Source: Actinomycetales bacterium
Lineage (GTDB): Bacteria > Actinomycetota > Actinomycetes > S36-B12 > UBA5976
NCBI GenBank assembly: GCA_018970205.1
Contig: JAGWWW010000008.1
Span: 1 to 46,054 of the forward strand
Direction of reading: 5' to 3'
Length of the DNA: 46,054 nt
Part shown: positions 1-7,502 of the stretch, in pieces
Numbering within the stretch: position 1 is the first letter of the stretch
Layout of the letters: each line of letters begins with the position of its first letter
The notes under the pieces: model-generated
Seen by the model: the letters and a program-made list of their open reading frames with translations, nothing else
The model's database searches: none
What the model was told of the DNA's origin: nothing
Translations under genes and position numbers: made by a program

Positions 1-277
1 TGCCATGCTCGGCGGTGATAGCCGCCGCGAGTTCCTCCTTGCGCGCGTTGAGGATCTCGCGGAAGGCGAACATCACACTCGCGCGCTGGGCCAAGGAGAC
101 GTGCCGCCAGGACTCGAATGCCCGAGCGGCCGCCGCGACGGCCGCATCGACTGTGGCTGCGTCAGCGAGGGCCACCTCGGAGGTCTGCACCCCGCGAGCG
201 GGGTCGAAGACCTGGCCTGTGCGGCCGGCAGGCGCGTCCCAGGGCTTGCCGTCGATGTAGTGGGTGATCAGGTCCAT
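1..277 (-). CDS. mmsA: Methylmalonate-semialdehyde dehydrogenase (CoA-acylating), N-terminal part, cut by the window edge
   Basis: The 92 visible residues run from an ATG at 277 off the left edge. They read as the start of the MmsA branch of the aldehyde dehydrogenase superfamily: an ITHYIDGKPW opening, a VFDPARGVQTSEVALAD stretch, an FESWRHVSLAQRASVMF stretch and RKEELAAAITAEHG before the cut. The family oxidises methylmalonate or malonate semialdehyde to propionyl- or acetyl-CoA in valine, inositol or beta-alanine breakdown, in the cytoplasm. A purine-rich ribosome site (GGGAGAAGG) lies just before the ATG. The catalytic cysteine region is outside the window, so the exact substrate class is inferred from the N-terminus only. 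The 2-oxoacid dehydrogenase operon at the far end of the window would act earlier in valine breakdown. Confidence 0.8.
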   Translation of the reverse strand, partial: MDLITHYIDGKPWDAPAGRTGQVFDPARGVQTSEVALADAATVDAAVAAAARAFESWRHVSLAQRASVMFAFREILNARKEELAAAITAEHG

Positions 278-574
278 GCCTTCTCCCTCGCCTTGCTCCA
301 CTGCGCCGTCACTTCGCCGGCCCGGCGGCTCACCACAATACGCGTCGACGGGACCGGCTTGACCAGCGTCAGGTGTCTACGTTCCGGGCTGATTGGGCGC
401 TTCAATCTGGGTACGCTAACCGCTTCAATCTGGGTAAGTTGACAGCTGCAGTACGAGTGGCATCGACGCTCAAAGGGCCCTATCTCGCGAACCCGGTGCC
501 CACTGAACCGCTCCCCGAGGCGCTCGAGCATCCGCGAGCACGAGCGAGCGCACATTTGCATGAACGCCCACCCG
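278..574. other. Gene-free stretch between mmsA and tRNA-Ser(GCT)
   Basis: About 300 bases with no convincing gene. It contains the 23-bp-period direct repeats described separately, and short reading frames on both strands that resemble nothing I recognise. The mmsA promoter should lie here, reading leftwards; I cannot place its -10 element with confidence. Confidence 0.5.
374..443. repeat. Two 16-bp direct repeats 23 bp apart; possible insertion-sequence end
   Basis: CGCTTCAATCTGGGTA occurs at 398-413 and again, identically, at 421-436. The bases after each copy (CGCTAAC and AGTTGAC) are partly alike, giving a 23-bp period. The block is preceded by TGTCTACGTTCCGG from 374. A TGT-starting end followed by closely spaced internal direct repeats is the layout of IS21-family termini, where the repeats bind the IstA transposase. 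No istA or istB gene is present nearby, so this would be an isolated end. The family assignment is from memory. A regulator-binding site is the alternative. Confidence 0.45.
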
Positions 575-668
575 TGGCGGAGAAGGAGGGATTTGAACCC
601 TCGAGAGGATTTTGGTCCTCAACCCGCTTAGCAGGCGGGCGCCATAGACCGGACTAGGCGACTTCTCC
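575..668 (-). tRNA. tRNA-Ser (anticodon GCT)
   Basis: On the minus strand the acceptor arms GGAGAAG (668-662) and CTTCTCC (585-579) pair fully. The anticodon loop CTGCTAA gives anticodon GCT, reading AGC/AGU serine codons. A long variable arm (stem GAGGA/TCCTC) is the class II hallmark expected of serine tRNA. The T arm carries GTTCAAATC. The discriminator base is G and CCA is encoded (577-575). Confidence 0.95.
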
Positions 669-726
669 ACGCCCCCGCACGACAACGCCCAGCAACGGGC
701 TGAACGGTGCAGCGGGAACCCGCGTA

Positions 727-732
727 AGCCTA
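727..732 (-). promoter_or_regulatory. Possible -10 element for tRNA-Ser(GCT)
   Basis: TAGGCT on the minus strand matches the TANNNT pattern seen before many genes here. It lies about 58 bp before the tRNA 5' end, so a processed leader would be needed. No good -35 is visible. Confidence 0.3.
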
Positions 733-905
733 CAAGACAGCGCTGGCGGGCTCTTGGGCCGCTAAGTGGCGGCACTGGTCGTAGCGGTTCAGCCATTGCG
801 TGGCTGCTTGCGCTACGAGTCAGCCTGGGCTCGGCTGGGTTTGAACCGCTGCCACGACGTGCCCCATGCCGCCCGTCGGCGATGCGGAGGCGATGCGGCA
901 TCGGG

Positions 906-2591
906 TCAGTGGGCGGCGGCCGCCCCGCCGTCTCCGGGACCGCGGCCGCGCAACGGGATGTTGGGCAGGAAGAACAGCAGCGCGAGCGACACCACGGACG
1001 CTGCGGCTGCGATCAGGAAGATGTGTGACATGCCGAAGGTGAAGGCCTTGAACAGCGGCGAGGTCAGCCCGCTTGCCACACCGTGCAGGAACGACGTGTC
1101 GTTGAACGCGCCGGCCTTGGAGCCGCCGGCGGACTGCATCTGCTGCAGCGTGGCGAGGAACTGCTTGTTCTGAGGCTGTGCAAGCACCTGCGGGTCGCGC
1201 GTGGCCAGCGAGAAGGCGCTGTTCGGGTCGCTTGCGGCTGCTTTGAACTCCTGCCCGGAGCGCGCAGCCCATTGATTGAACAGCACCGACAGGAACACCG
1301 CCGTGCCGAGCGTGCCGCCCATCTGACGGAAGAAAGTCGCGCTGGAGGTCGCGACCCCGATGTCGCGCGGTGAGACGGCGTTCTGGACCGCCAGCACCGT
1401 CGGCTGCAGCAGGTTGCCCAACCCGAACCCGAACAACGCGGAGAGCAGGCAGGTGGCCACAAGGGACGTATCGGGCTTCACCGTCGAGAGCGCCGCCAGG
1501 GCCACGACGAGCGTGCCGGCTCCGACGATGGGGAAGACCTTGTACTTGCCTGTGCGGGAGATGACCTGCCCACTGATGATCGACCCGGACATGATGCCCA
1601 GGGTCAACGGGATGAGCAGCAGGCCGGCCCGCGTCGGCGTGGAGCCTTTCACGATCTGCAGATACAGCGGCAGCCCCGCCAGGCCGCCGAACATCGCCGA
1701 ACCCATGATGAAACCGACGATGTTCGTGAGGGTGAACGTGCGGTTGCTGAAGAAGCGCAGCGGCAGCAGCGCCTCCTCCTTCATCGCCCGCTCCGCGAAG
1801 ATGAAGGCGATGATTCCGACGAGGCCGATCCCGTAGCACAAGAAAGCCTTGGAGGACTGCCAGCCCCACTCTCTGCCCTGCTCGGCGATGGTGAGCAGCG
1901 GCACCAGGCCAATGACAAGTGTGACCGCGCCCCACCAGTCGATGGCGTGGTCGAGTCTGCGGTGCGGGACGTGCAGGGTCGCGTTGACGACGATGAGCGC
2001 GATGATGCCGATGGGAACGTTAACGAGGAACACCCAACGCCACCCTGTGACGCCGATGATGCTGCTCGTGCCCGCGAAGAAGCCACCGACGAGCGGCCCG
2101 AGCACGCTAGCCGTGCCGAACACTGCGAGGAACGCACCTTGGTACTTCGCGCGCTCCCGCGGCGGGACGATGTCGCCGATGATGGCGAGCGCGAGTGAGA
2201 ACAGGCCGCCCGCGCCGATGCCCTGCACCGCCCGGAACCCTGCGAGTTGGTACATCGAGTCGGCGAAGGTGCACAACACGGAACCGACCACGAAGATGCC
2301 GATGGACCACAGGAAGAGCTTCTTGCGTCCGTAGATGTCACCGAGTTTGCCGTAGAGAGGCGTGGTGATGGTGGCGGTGATGAGGTAGGCCGTCGTCACC
2401 CACGCCTGCAACGACAGGCCGTTGAGGTCGTCCCCGATCGTGCGGATCGCTGTGGCCACGATGGTCTGGTCCAGCGCAGACAGGAACATGCCCATCATCA
2501 GGCCGGCGAGCACCGACATGATCTGACGGTGGGTGAGGTACGACGTCTCATGCTCGTCGTGGTTGTGGGCCGCCTGCTGCGGTTCAGTCAT
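906..2591 (-). CDS. DHA2-type (14-helix) MFS multidrug exporter
   Basis: This 561-residue membrane protein belongs to the EmrB/QacA branch of the major facilitator superfamily, proton-driven exporters of drugs or other hydrophobic compounds. Visible signatures are LDQTIVATAIRTIGDDL in helix 1, GKLGDIYGRKKLFLWSI (the loop 2-3 motif A), GAGGLFSLALAIIGDIVPPRER, and GPLVGGFF in helix 5 (the antiporter motif C region). About 14 hydrophobic segments fit the usual length. An extracytoplasmic insertion near residues 440-500 (FKAAASDPNSAF to AGAFNDTSFLHG) precedes the last helix, as in several DHA2 members. The ATG at 2591 has GGAGG eight bases upstream. It sits between two tRNA-Ser genes with no operon partner. 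The substrate cannot be read from the sequence. Confidence 0.9.
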   Translation of the reverse strand: MTEPQQAAHNHDEHETSYLTHRQIMSVLAGLMMGMFLSALDQTIVATAIRTIGDDLNGLSLQAWVTTAYLITATITTPLYGKLGDIYGRKKLFLWSIGIFVVGSVLCTFADSMYQLAGFRAVQGIGAGGLFSLALAIIGDIVPPRERAKYQGAFLAVFGTASVLGPLVGGFFAGTSSIIGVTGWRWVFLVNVPIGIIALIVVNATLHVPHRRLDHAIDWWGAVTLVIGLVPLLTIAEQGREWGWQSSKAFLCYGIGLVGIIAFIFAERAMKEEALLPLRFFSNRTFTLTNIVGFIMGSAMFGGLAGLPLYLQIVKGSTPTRAGLLLIPLTLGIMSGSIISGQVISRTGKYKVFPIVGAGTLVVALAALSTVKPDTSLVATCLLSALFGFGLGNLLQPTVLAVQNAVSPRDIGVATSSATFFRQMGGTLGTAVFLSVLFNQWAARSGQEFKAAASDPNSAFSLATRDPQVLAQPQNKQFLATLQQMQSAGGSKAGAFNDTSFLHGVASGLTSPLFKAFTFGMSHIFLIAAAASVVSLALLFFLPNIPLRGRGPGDGGAAAAH

Positions 2592-2622
2592 CAGTCCTCC
2601 ATGGCCTCAAAGTCGACTTCGG

Positions 2623-2628
2623 TAGCCT
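2623..2628 (+). promoter_or_regulatory. -10 element of tRNA-Ser(TGA)
   Basis: TAGCCT lies ten bases before the tRNA 5' end, placing transcription start only a few bases before the mature tRNA. No strong -35 is evident. Confidence 0.5.
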
Positions 2629-2638
2629 AGCCGCCTCG

Positions 2639-2721
2639 GGCGAGGTGGCAGAGCGGCCTAATGCGGGCGCCTTGAAAGCGTCTGGGGGAAACCCCCGGGG
2701 GTTCAAATCCCTCCCTCGCCG
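2639..2721 (+). tRNA. tRNA-Ser (anticodon TGA)
   Basis: Acceptor arms GGCGAGG (2639-2645) and CCTCGCC (2714-2720) pair perfectly. The anticodon loop CTTGAAA gives TGA, reading UCA-type serine codons. A GGGGG/CCCCC variable arm marks a class II tRNA, and the T loop TTCAAAT is closed by a 5-bp stem with one G-T pair. The discriminator is G; the next bases are CCC, so CCA is not encoded. The 3' end overlaps the last codons of the opposite-strand GGDEF-EAL gene by 19 bases. Confidence 0.95.
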
Positions 2722-5027
2722 CCCATGGGCGACGGTGCCGCGGGCTCTCGCGGCATCGTCGCCAACAACTGCTCCGCCGCAGCGGGGCGGCCGAGGTACC
2801 AGCCCTGAACCGCGTCGGCGCCGAGCCCGCGCACTAGGTCGAGTTCTTCCGCGCTCTCGACGCCCTCGACGATGGTCGTCAGCCCGAGGTCGCGCGCCAT
2901 GGAGCACAAACACCTGAGCATCGTGTGCGCACGCGTGTCGTGGTTGGCGAAAAGGAACTGGCGGTCGATTTTGAGGACGTCGATGGGAAGCCGTGTGAGG
3001 TAGGCGAGGCCGCTGAAGCCGGTGCCGAAGTCGTCGACTGCGACGCGCACCCCCATCGAGCGCAACTCCATCAACTGGCTGCGCACGTCCGAGGTGAACG
3101 CGACCATCGTCTGCTCGGTGATTTCCACCATCAGGTGCTGGGGCAGGACGCCGGAGGCGTTCAACACGCGGCGGATTCTGATGGGCAGCCGCAGGTCGAC
3201 CAGTTCATCTGCGGAGATGTTCAGGGACAGCCAGGTGGGTGCGAGATCTGGCTGTGCCGCGGACCACCTGTGTAGTTGCCGGATCGCGATGTCGAAGAGG
3301 TAGTCGCTGAGGTCGCGCATCACGCCAGAGCGTTGCAGCACGGGCAGGAACGCGTCCGGCATCAGCAGGCCCTGCTCAGGATGGAACCAGCGTGCCAGCA
3401 CTTCCACACCGTGTGCGGGACCGGTCAACGAGACGATCGGCTGGTACACGCAACCGAACTCGTGGTCCGCGAGCGCTTGCGGGAATCGGTCGAGCAATCG
3501 TTGCTCGAACCTCGCTTGCTCCCGATCGCGTAGCGTCCGCACGGCCAACCGATTTCGCCCCCGTTCTTTCGCATCGTGCAGCGCGGCCTCCGCGTCGCGC
3601 AGGAGTTGATCGACGTCGCCGTCGTTGGTGATAGCGACCCCCACTGACGCGGTGACGCTGAACCGCACGTGGCCGCACAGGACCGGCACAGACACGAGCG
3701 CCCGTAACTGCTCGGCGACGTGGACTGCCTGCTGCTCTTCGGCAAGGTCCGTGAGCAACAATCCGTACTCGTCCCCGCCGATGCGCGCCACACACGCTGC
3801 AAAGGGCAGGTTGCCGGCGAGCCGCTGCCCGATCTGCCGGATGGCCTCGTCGGCGTTCTCACGGCCGTAACGAACGTTGATGCTTGCGAAGTCATCGAGG
3901 TCGATGGAGATGAGTGCAAGCCAGTCGAAGCCGGCAGGGCGACTGTGAATCGCCAGCGCAGTCTGCTGTTCGAGGTAGGGCCGCGTGTGCAGCCCCGTGA
4001 GCGGGTCCGTCGTCACGGCATGCTCAATCTCGGCATGAGCCTGCTGTGCGTCATCAACGGCTCTTCTGCGCTCCCTCGCGATGACGCTCACAACCAGAAG
4101 GACGACGACGTAGCAGGCGATGAACGACCGGGCCCAGGCCCCGGCGAACTCGCCGACGAACGGACCTTCGCTCACCCCGGTGGCCACGCTCAAAGCGAAG
4201 GCGAACACGACGACGGTGAGGCTGGTGGCACCGATGCCAAGCCGCATAGCAATCCACATGCTGACGAAGACCCCGGGGAAGGTGTAAGCGCGGCCGGGGC
4301 CGCTCCAGAAGAGCACGATGGAGCCGGCCATGACCAGAGCCGCCGCCACGGTCTCGCCGGGGAAGAGGACGTCGGAGGGCCGCCAGGCATCACGAGCAAC
4401 TCGGGACAGGGTGGTGATGAACGGTGCGACCACAACGATGCCGAGGACATCGGCCAGCCACCACGAGAGCACGAACTCACCGGTGCTGCCACCATGAGCG
4501 ATCCAGCCGGACAAAGCCCAGAGAGCGGGCAGGACGAGTGTCGGACCGGACAGAGCGGCGACGACCATCACGAGCACCGATCTCATCTGTGACCCGCGGA
4601 TTTGATAGCGGTCCCGGAACCAGACAGCGATGATTGCGGAGCCCACGACTTCCACCGCATGAACCAACGCCCGCAGGGCGACCTCGCGCCACGGCGCTCC
4701 GTCGAATGTCCAGGCGATGAACTCGCCGGCGACGATGACGCCGGCGAGGGCGAAACGTGCCGCCGGCGTGTGGCGCATGGCGACGTACGCGATACCGACC
4801 GCGGCCCCGACCGACGGGTAGAACAAGGGCACGCCCATGACTCTGTCCGAAAGCACGATGGATAGCCCCAGCAGACCGGCGTAAACAGGCAGCAGCACGG
4901 CGAGCATCGCCCAGCCGACGTTGTCTCGGAGAGCAAAGCGTGAACCTAGGCCACCTTGGTCTGGCTGCGTCGAGACCGTGGCTGAGGCCTCGGCGGCGGC
5001 CTCGGCGGCATCAGTTGAGGACCCCAT
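2703..5027 (-). CDS. MASE1-GGDEF-EAL c-di-GMP turnover protein
   Basis: This membrane protein of about 774 residues should make and/or break the second messenger c-di-GMP. The N-terminal third (roughly 40-310) has eight or so hydrophobic segments resembling the MASE1 sensor, with FYPSVGAAVGIAYVAM near its start. A GGDEF domain follows (LTGLHTRPYLEQQ; ARIGGDEYGLLL, a GGDEY variant of the active loop). The EAL domain has EVLARW in place of EAL, plus LSLNIS, MVEITEQTM, DDFGTGFSGLAYL and VEGVES, so the catalytic acidic residues look intact. The ATG at 5027 is chosen because TACCTT stands seven bases before it, the leaderless pattern; a TTG nine bases upstream would lie within that -10. It diverges from serS. 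Its last codons overlap tRNA-Ser(TGA). Confidence 0.9.
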   Translation of the reverse strand: MGSSTDAAEAAAEASATVSTQPDQGGLGSRFALRDNVGWAMLAVLLPVYAGLLGLSIVLSDRVMGVPLFYPSVGAAVGIAYVAMRHTPAARFALAGVIVAGEFIAWTFDGAPWREVALRALVHAVEVVGSAIIAVWFRDRYQIRGSQMRSVLVMVVAALSGPTLVLPALWALSGWIAHGGSTGEFVLSWWLADVLGIVVVAPFITTLSRVARDAWRPSDVLFPGETVAAALVMAGSIVLFWSGPGRAYTFPGVFVSMWIAMRLGIGATSLTVVVFAFALSVATGVSEGPFVGEFAGAWARSFIACYVVVLLVVSVIARERRRAVDDAQQAHAEIEHAVTTDPLTGLHTRPYLEQQTALAIHSRPAGFDWLALISIDLDDFASINVRYGRENADEAIRQIGQRLAGNLPFAACVARIGGDEYGLLLTDLAEEQQAVHVAEQLRALVSVPVLCGHVRFSVTASVGVAITNDGDVDQLLRDAEAALHDAKERGRNRLAVRTLRDREQARFEQRLLDRFPQALADHEFGCVYQPIVSLTGPAHGVEVLARWFHPEQGLLMPDAFLPVLQRSGVMRDLSDYLFDIAIRQLHRWSAAQPDLAPTWLSLNISADELVDLRLPIRIRRVLNASGVLPQHLMVEITEQTMVAFTSDVRSQLMELRSMGVRVAVDDFGTGFSGLAYLTRLPIDVLKIDRQFLFANHDTRAHTMLRCLCSMARDLGLTTIVEGVESAEELDLVRGLGADAVQGWYLGRPAAAEQLLATMPREPAAPSPMGGEGGI
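2728..2763. terminator. 15-bp hairpin behind tRNA-Ser(TGA), inside the GGDEF-EAL coding end
   Basis: GGCGACGGTGCCGCG (2728-2742) pairs with CGCGGCATCGTCGCC (2749-2763) with a single G-T mismatch and a 6-base loop. It begins seven bases after the tRNA. No T-run follows, so it may be a terminator or processing stop for the tRNA transcript. It encodes the final residues of the c-di-GMP enzyme on the other strand. Confidence 0.55.
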
Positions 5028-5034
5028 GATTGCC

Positions 5035-5040
5035 AAGGTA
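5035..5040 (-). promoter_or_regulatory. -10 element for the GGDEF-EAL gene, leaderless spacing
   Basis: TACCTT on the minus strand is followed by seven bases and then ATG. No Shine-Dalgarno sequence exists, so the transcript probably begins at or next to the start codon. Confidence 0.5.
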
Positions 5041-5130
5041 TCCGGCAGCGTGAGGGCCCCGGATTGGAATCACGGAACTCGACCAGATCGCATCCCGTAG
5101 GCGGCGAATCTCGGCACACCGCGTCTGCCC

Positions 5131-5136
5131 TACGCT
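5131..5136 (+). promoter_or_regulatory. -10 element for serS, leaderless spacing
   Basis: TACGCT is followed by six bases (TGGCGC) and then the serS ATG. No ribosome site is present. Confidence 0.55.
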
Positions 5137-5142
5137 TGGCGC

Positions 5143-6456
5143 ATGCTCGATGTGCGTGTGTTGCGCGAGAATCCGGACTTGGTGCGCGCGTCCCAGGCCG
5201 CTCGCGCCGAGGACGTCACGGCGGTTGACCGGGCGCTTGCCGCCGACGCCGAGCGCCGTGCGGCCGCGTTGGCCTTCGACACGGCACGGTCTGAGCAGAA
5301 AGACCTCGGCAAGGCCATCGGCCCGTTGCAGGGGAAAGTGAAGGCCGGCAAGGCCACCGACGCAGAGGCAGCCGAGTTGACGCAGCTCATGGAGCGCGCG
5401 GCCGCGCTGGCTGCCCAGGTTGGCCAGGCGGAGCAGTTGCAGCGCGAAGTGGACGCGGCCTTCACCGCGGTCATCTCAACGATCCCAAACCTGGTGCACC
5501 CCGCTGCGCCGGTCGGCGGCGAGGACGACTTCGTGACCCGCGAGACCGCGGGGACCATTCGCGATTTCGCAGCCGAGGGTGTCGTCGTGCGTGATCACCT
5601 CGAGTTGGGCGCGATGCACAAGGCCATCGACGTCGAGCGAGGAGCGAAAGTGTCCGGCTCGCGCTTCTACTACCTCACCGGCATCGGTGCGGAGTTGGAG
5701 TTCGCGCTGGTCAACCACGCCCTTGCCATGGCCCGCGCCAACGGCTTCACGCCGGTTGTGCCGCCGACACTCGTGCGCGAGGAGGCGATGGAAGGCACCG
5801 GTTTCCTCGGCCAGGCCGCGGAGAACGTCTACCACCTCAAAGACGATGAGATGTACCTCGTCGGCACCGCCGAGGTTCCATTGGCGGCGTACCACATGGA
5901 CGAGATCCTCGACCCAAACTCGCTTCCCCTGCGTTACGCCGGCTTCTCCCCCTGCTTCCGCCGCGAGGCCGGCTCGCACGGCAAGGACACCCGCGGCATC
6001 ATCCGCGTGCACTGGTTCGACAAGGTCGAGATGTTCTCCTTCACGCGAGTTGAGGACGCTGAGGTCGAGCATGAGCGGTTCTTGCAGTGGGAGAAGGACT
6101 TCTTCACGTCTCTGGAGATCCCGTTCCGTGTGATTGACACCGCCACCGGCGACCTCGGGTTGAGCGCTGCGCGCAAGTTCGACATCGAGGCGTGGATCCC
6201 CTCGCAGGGCACGTACCGCGAGGTGACCTCCACATCGAACTGCACCGACTTCCAGGCACGCCGGCTGCGCATCCGCACCCGTGACGAGTCAGGGTCGACC
6301 ACGCCTGTTGCCACCATAAACGGCACGCTCGTGGCTGTCCCCAGAGCCATCGTCGCGCTGCTGGAGAACCACCAGCAAGCGGACGGTTCAGTCCGGGTGC
6401 CGGCCGCGCTGCAACCGTGGTTACACGGCCGCACCGTCCTCGAGCCCTGCGCCTGA
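5143..6456 (+). CDS. serS: Seryl-tRNA synthetase
   Basis: A 437-residue class II aminoacyl-tRNA synthetase that charges tRNA-Ser (and tRNA-Sec where present) in the cytoplasm. Residues 1-110 form the long antiparallel coiled-coil arm that grips the long variable arm of serine tRNA ([18 protein letters not shown] start, then Ala/Glu-rich heptads). The catalytic domain shows the serine-specific stretch [18 protein letters not shown], the motif 2 loop [26 protein letters not shown], and the [10 protein letters not shown] segment before motif 3. Length is normal for actinobacteria. The ATG is supported by TACGCT six bases upstream. Two tRNA-Ser genes lie within 4.5 kb, so enzyme and substrates are clustered. 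A hairpin follows the stop codon. Confidence 0.98.
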   Translation: MLDVRVLRENPDLVRASQAARAEDVTAVDRALAADAERRAAALAFDTARSEQKDLGKAIGPLQGKVKAGKATDAEAAELTQLMERAAALAAQVGQAEQLQREVDAAFTAVISTIPNLVHPAAPVGGEDDFVTRETAGTIRDFAAEGVVVRDHLELGAMHKAIDVERGAKVSGSRFYYLTGIGAELEFALVNHALAMARANGFTPVVPPTLVREEAMEGTGFLGQAAENVYHLKDDEMYLVGTAEVPLAAYHMDEILDPNSLPLRYAGFSPCFRREAGSHGKDTRGIIRVHWFDKVEMFSFTRVEDAEVEHERFLQWEKDFFTSLEIPFRVIDTATGDLGLSAARKFDIEAWIPSQGTYREVTSTSNCTDFQARRLRIRTRDESGSTTPVATINGTLVAVPRAIVALLENHQQADGSVRVPAALQPWLHGRTVLEPCA

Positions 6457-6462
6457 TCGGCT

Positions 6463-6485
6463 GCGCTGCGCATCGACCGCAGCGC
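6463..6485 (+). terminator. Hairpin after serS
   Basis: GCGCTGCG (6463-6470) and CGCAGCGC (6478-6485) form a perfect 8-bp stem with a 7-base loop, seven bases after the serS stop. There is no clear T-run, which is common for actinobacterial terminators. Confidence 0.5.
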
Positions 6486-6798
6486 GTGATTCCGACACCG
6501 CTCACTGTCCGGATGTGCGTGCTTGCGCCGCCGCGAGCGCGCTCGCCTCGACACTCTTGGGTTCAGCCGTCTGCCATGGTGTCAGCGGCGTGCACTCGCC
6601 CCGTCAGCCCTGCATGTGCGACCGAAGCGCGGTGTGTGTGCGTTATGCGTGCGCAATCCGCGGCTATCTGAATCATCTGAGAACACGTTGCAGGTGCTCC
6701 GCATCGCTGCGCCATGTGGGTTCTGGAATCTGCATGGGCTCATCCATCCGTGGTCGGGTGCTGCTTCACACGCAACCGACTGAACTGGAGGAGAGCAC
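6486..6798. other. Gene-free stretch before the NlpC/P60 gene
   Basis: About 310 bases with no credible gene. Because related peptidase genes in actinobacteria can follow a c-di-AMP (ydaO) riboswitch, I looked for its conserved blocks and did not see them. A GT-rich run (GGTGTGTGTGCG, near 6630) is the only compositional oddity. The long untranslated region could still be regulatory. Confidence 0.4.
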
Positions 6799-7242
6799 AT
6801 GCGCACACGCATGGCCGCACTACTGCTCAGCTTCGCCGTAATCATCGGCATGGCAGCACCCGCACACGCCGACACCACCGGCCAGCGCATCGTCAAGATC
6901 GCGTTGACTCAAGTTGGTAAGCCCTACGTCGCGAACACACAGGGCCCGAGCGCCTTTGACTGCTCCGGCTTCACACAATGGGTCATCAAGCGGGCCACCG
7001 GCCACACCTACGTCCACTCAAGCCGCGCGCAGTACCGGACCATGCTGCGCATCCCAAAGTCGCGGCTGCGCCCTGGAGACCTCGTCTTCTTCTTCCGCAA
7101 CAAGGCACACCACGTCGGCATCTACGCCAGCGGCGGCCGCATCATCCATGCCTCGAACCCGCGCCGAGGCGTCGTGGTTGACAGGCTCAGTGCCGGCTGG
7201 TTCCAGAAGCACATCACCGGCTACGCGCGCGTCCTTCGCTGA
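6799..7242 (+). CDS. Secreted NlpC/P60 cell-wall peptidase
   Basis: A 147-residue protein with an Sec-type signal peptide (MRTRMAALLLSFAVIIGMA, cleavage likely after AHA near residue 25) followed directly by a single NlpC/P60 domain. The catalytic triad is visible: Cys in FDCSGFTQW, His in AHHVGIYAS and a third His in RIIHASNPR. Such enzymes cut D-glutamyl-diaminopimelate bonds in peptidoglycan stems outside the membrane. It has no SH3, coiled-coil or LysM part, so it is near the minimum family size, and localisation or partners must come from elsewhere. GGAGGAG lies six bases before the ATG. It stands alone between serS and the copper genes. Confidence 0.92.
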   Translation: MRTRMAALLLSFAVIIGMAAPAHADTTGQRIVKIALTQVGKPYVANTQGPSAFDCSGFTQWVIKRATGHTYVHSSRAQYRTMLRIPKSRLRPGDLVFFFRNKAHHVGIYASGGRIIHASNPRRGVVVDRLSAGWFQKHITGYARVLR

Positions 7243-7253
7243 CTCACCGCTCA

Positions 7254-7283
7254 TGACCCTCCCCGGAGCCTGCGGACTATCGT
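7254..7283 (+). promoter_or_regulatory. Possible copZ-copA promoter
   Basis: TGACCC (7254-7259) and TATCGT (7278-7283) are 18 bp apart and lie shortly before the copZ ribosome site. The -35 match is modest. No clear CsoR or CueR operator palindrome is visible. Confidence 0.35.
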
Positions 7284-7301
7284 GGGCTCTGAGGAGGAGC
7301 C

Positions 7302-7502
7302 ATGAGCGAGCGCGCTTTCACCGTCGAAGGCATGACCTGTGATCACTGCGTCCAAGCGGTCACCCGCGAGGTGGCGGCAGTCCCGGGCGTCGTAACAGCG
7401 TCGGTTGACTTGGCGTCCAAGCAGTTGACAGTCCACGGTGACGCGGCTGAGGCCGCCATCGCGGAGGCGGTCGAAGAAGCCGGCTACACGCTGGCGCACT
7501 GA
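7302..7502 (+). CDS. copZ: Copper chaperone, CopZ-like heavy-metal-associated domain
   Basis: A 66-residue single HMA domain with the metal-binding GMTCDHC motif at residues 10-16, followed by the usual beta-alpha-beta-beta-alpha-beta pattern ([21 protein letters not shown], then [13 protein letters not shown]). It should bind Cu(I) in the cytoplasm and pass it to the ATPase encoded next. GAGGAGGAG lies right before the ATG. Its TGA shares one base with the ATG of copA (TGATG), so translation is coupled. Confidence 0.92.
   Translation: MSERAFTVEGMTCDHCVQAVTREVAAVPGVVTASVDLASKQLTVHGDAAEAAIAEAVEEAGYTLAH

Noticed and set aside
6486-6798. c-di-AMP (ydaO) riboswitch before the NlpC/P60 gene
   Set aside because: The expected conserved sequence blocks are not present; only the gene context suggested it.
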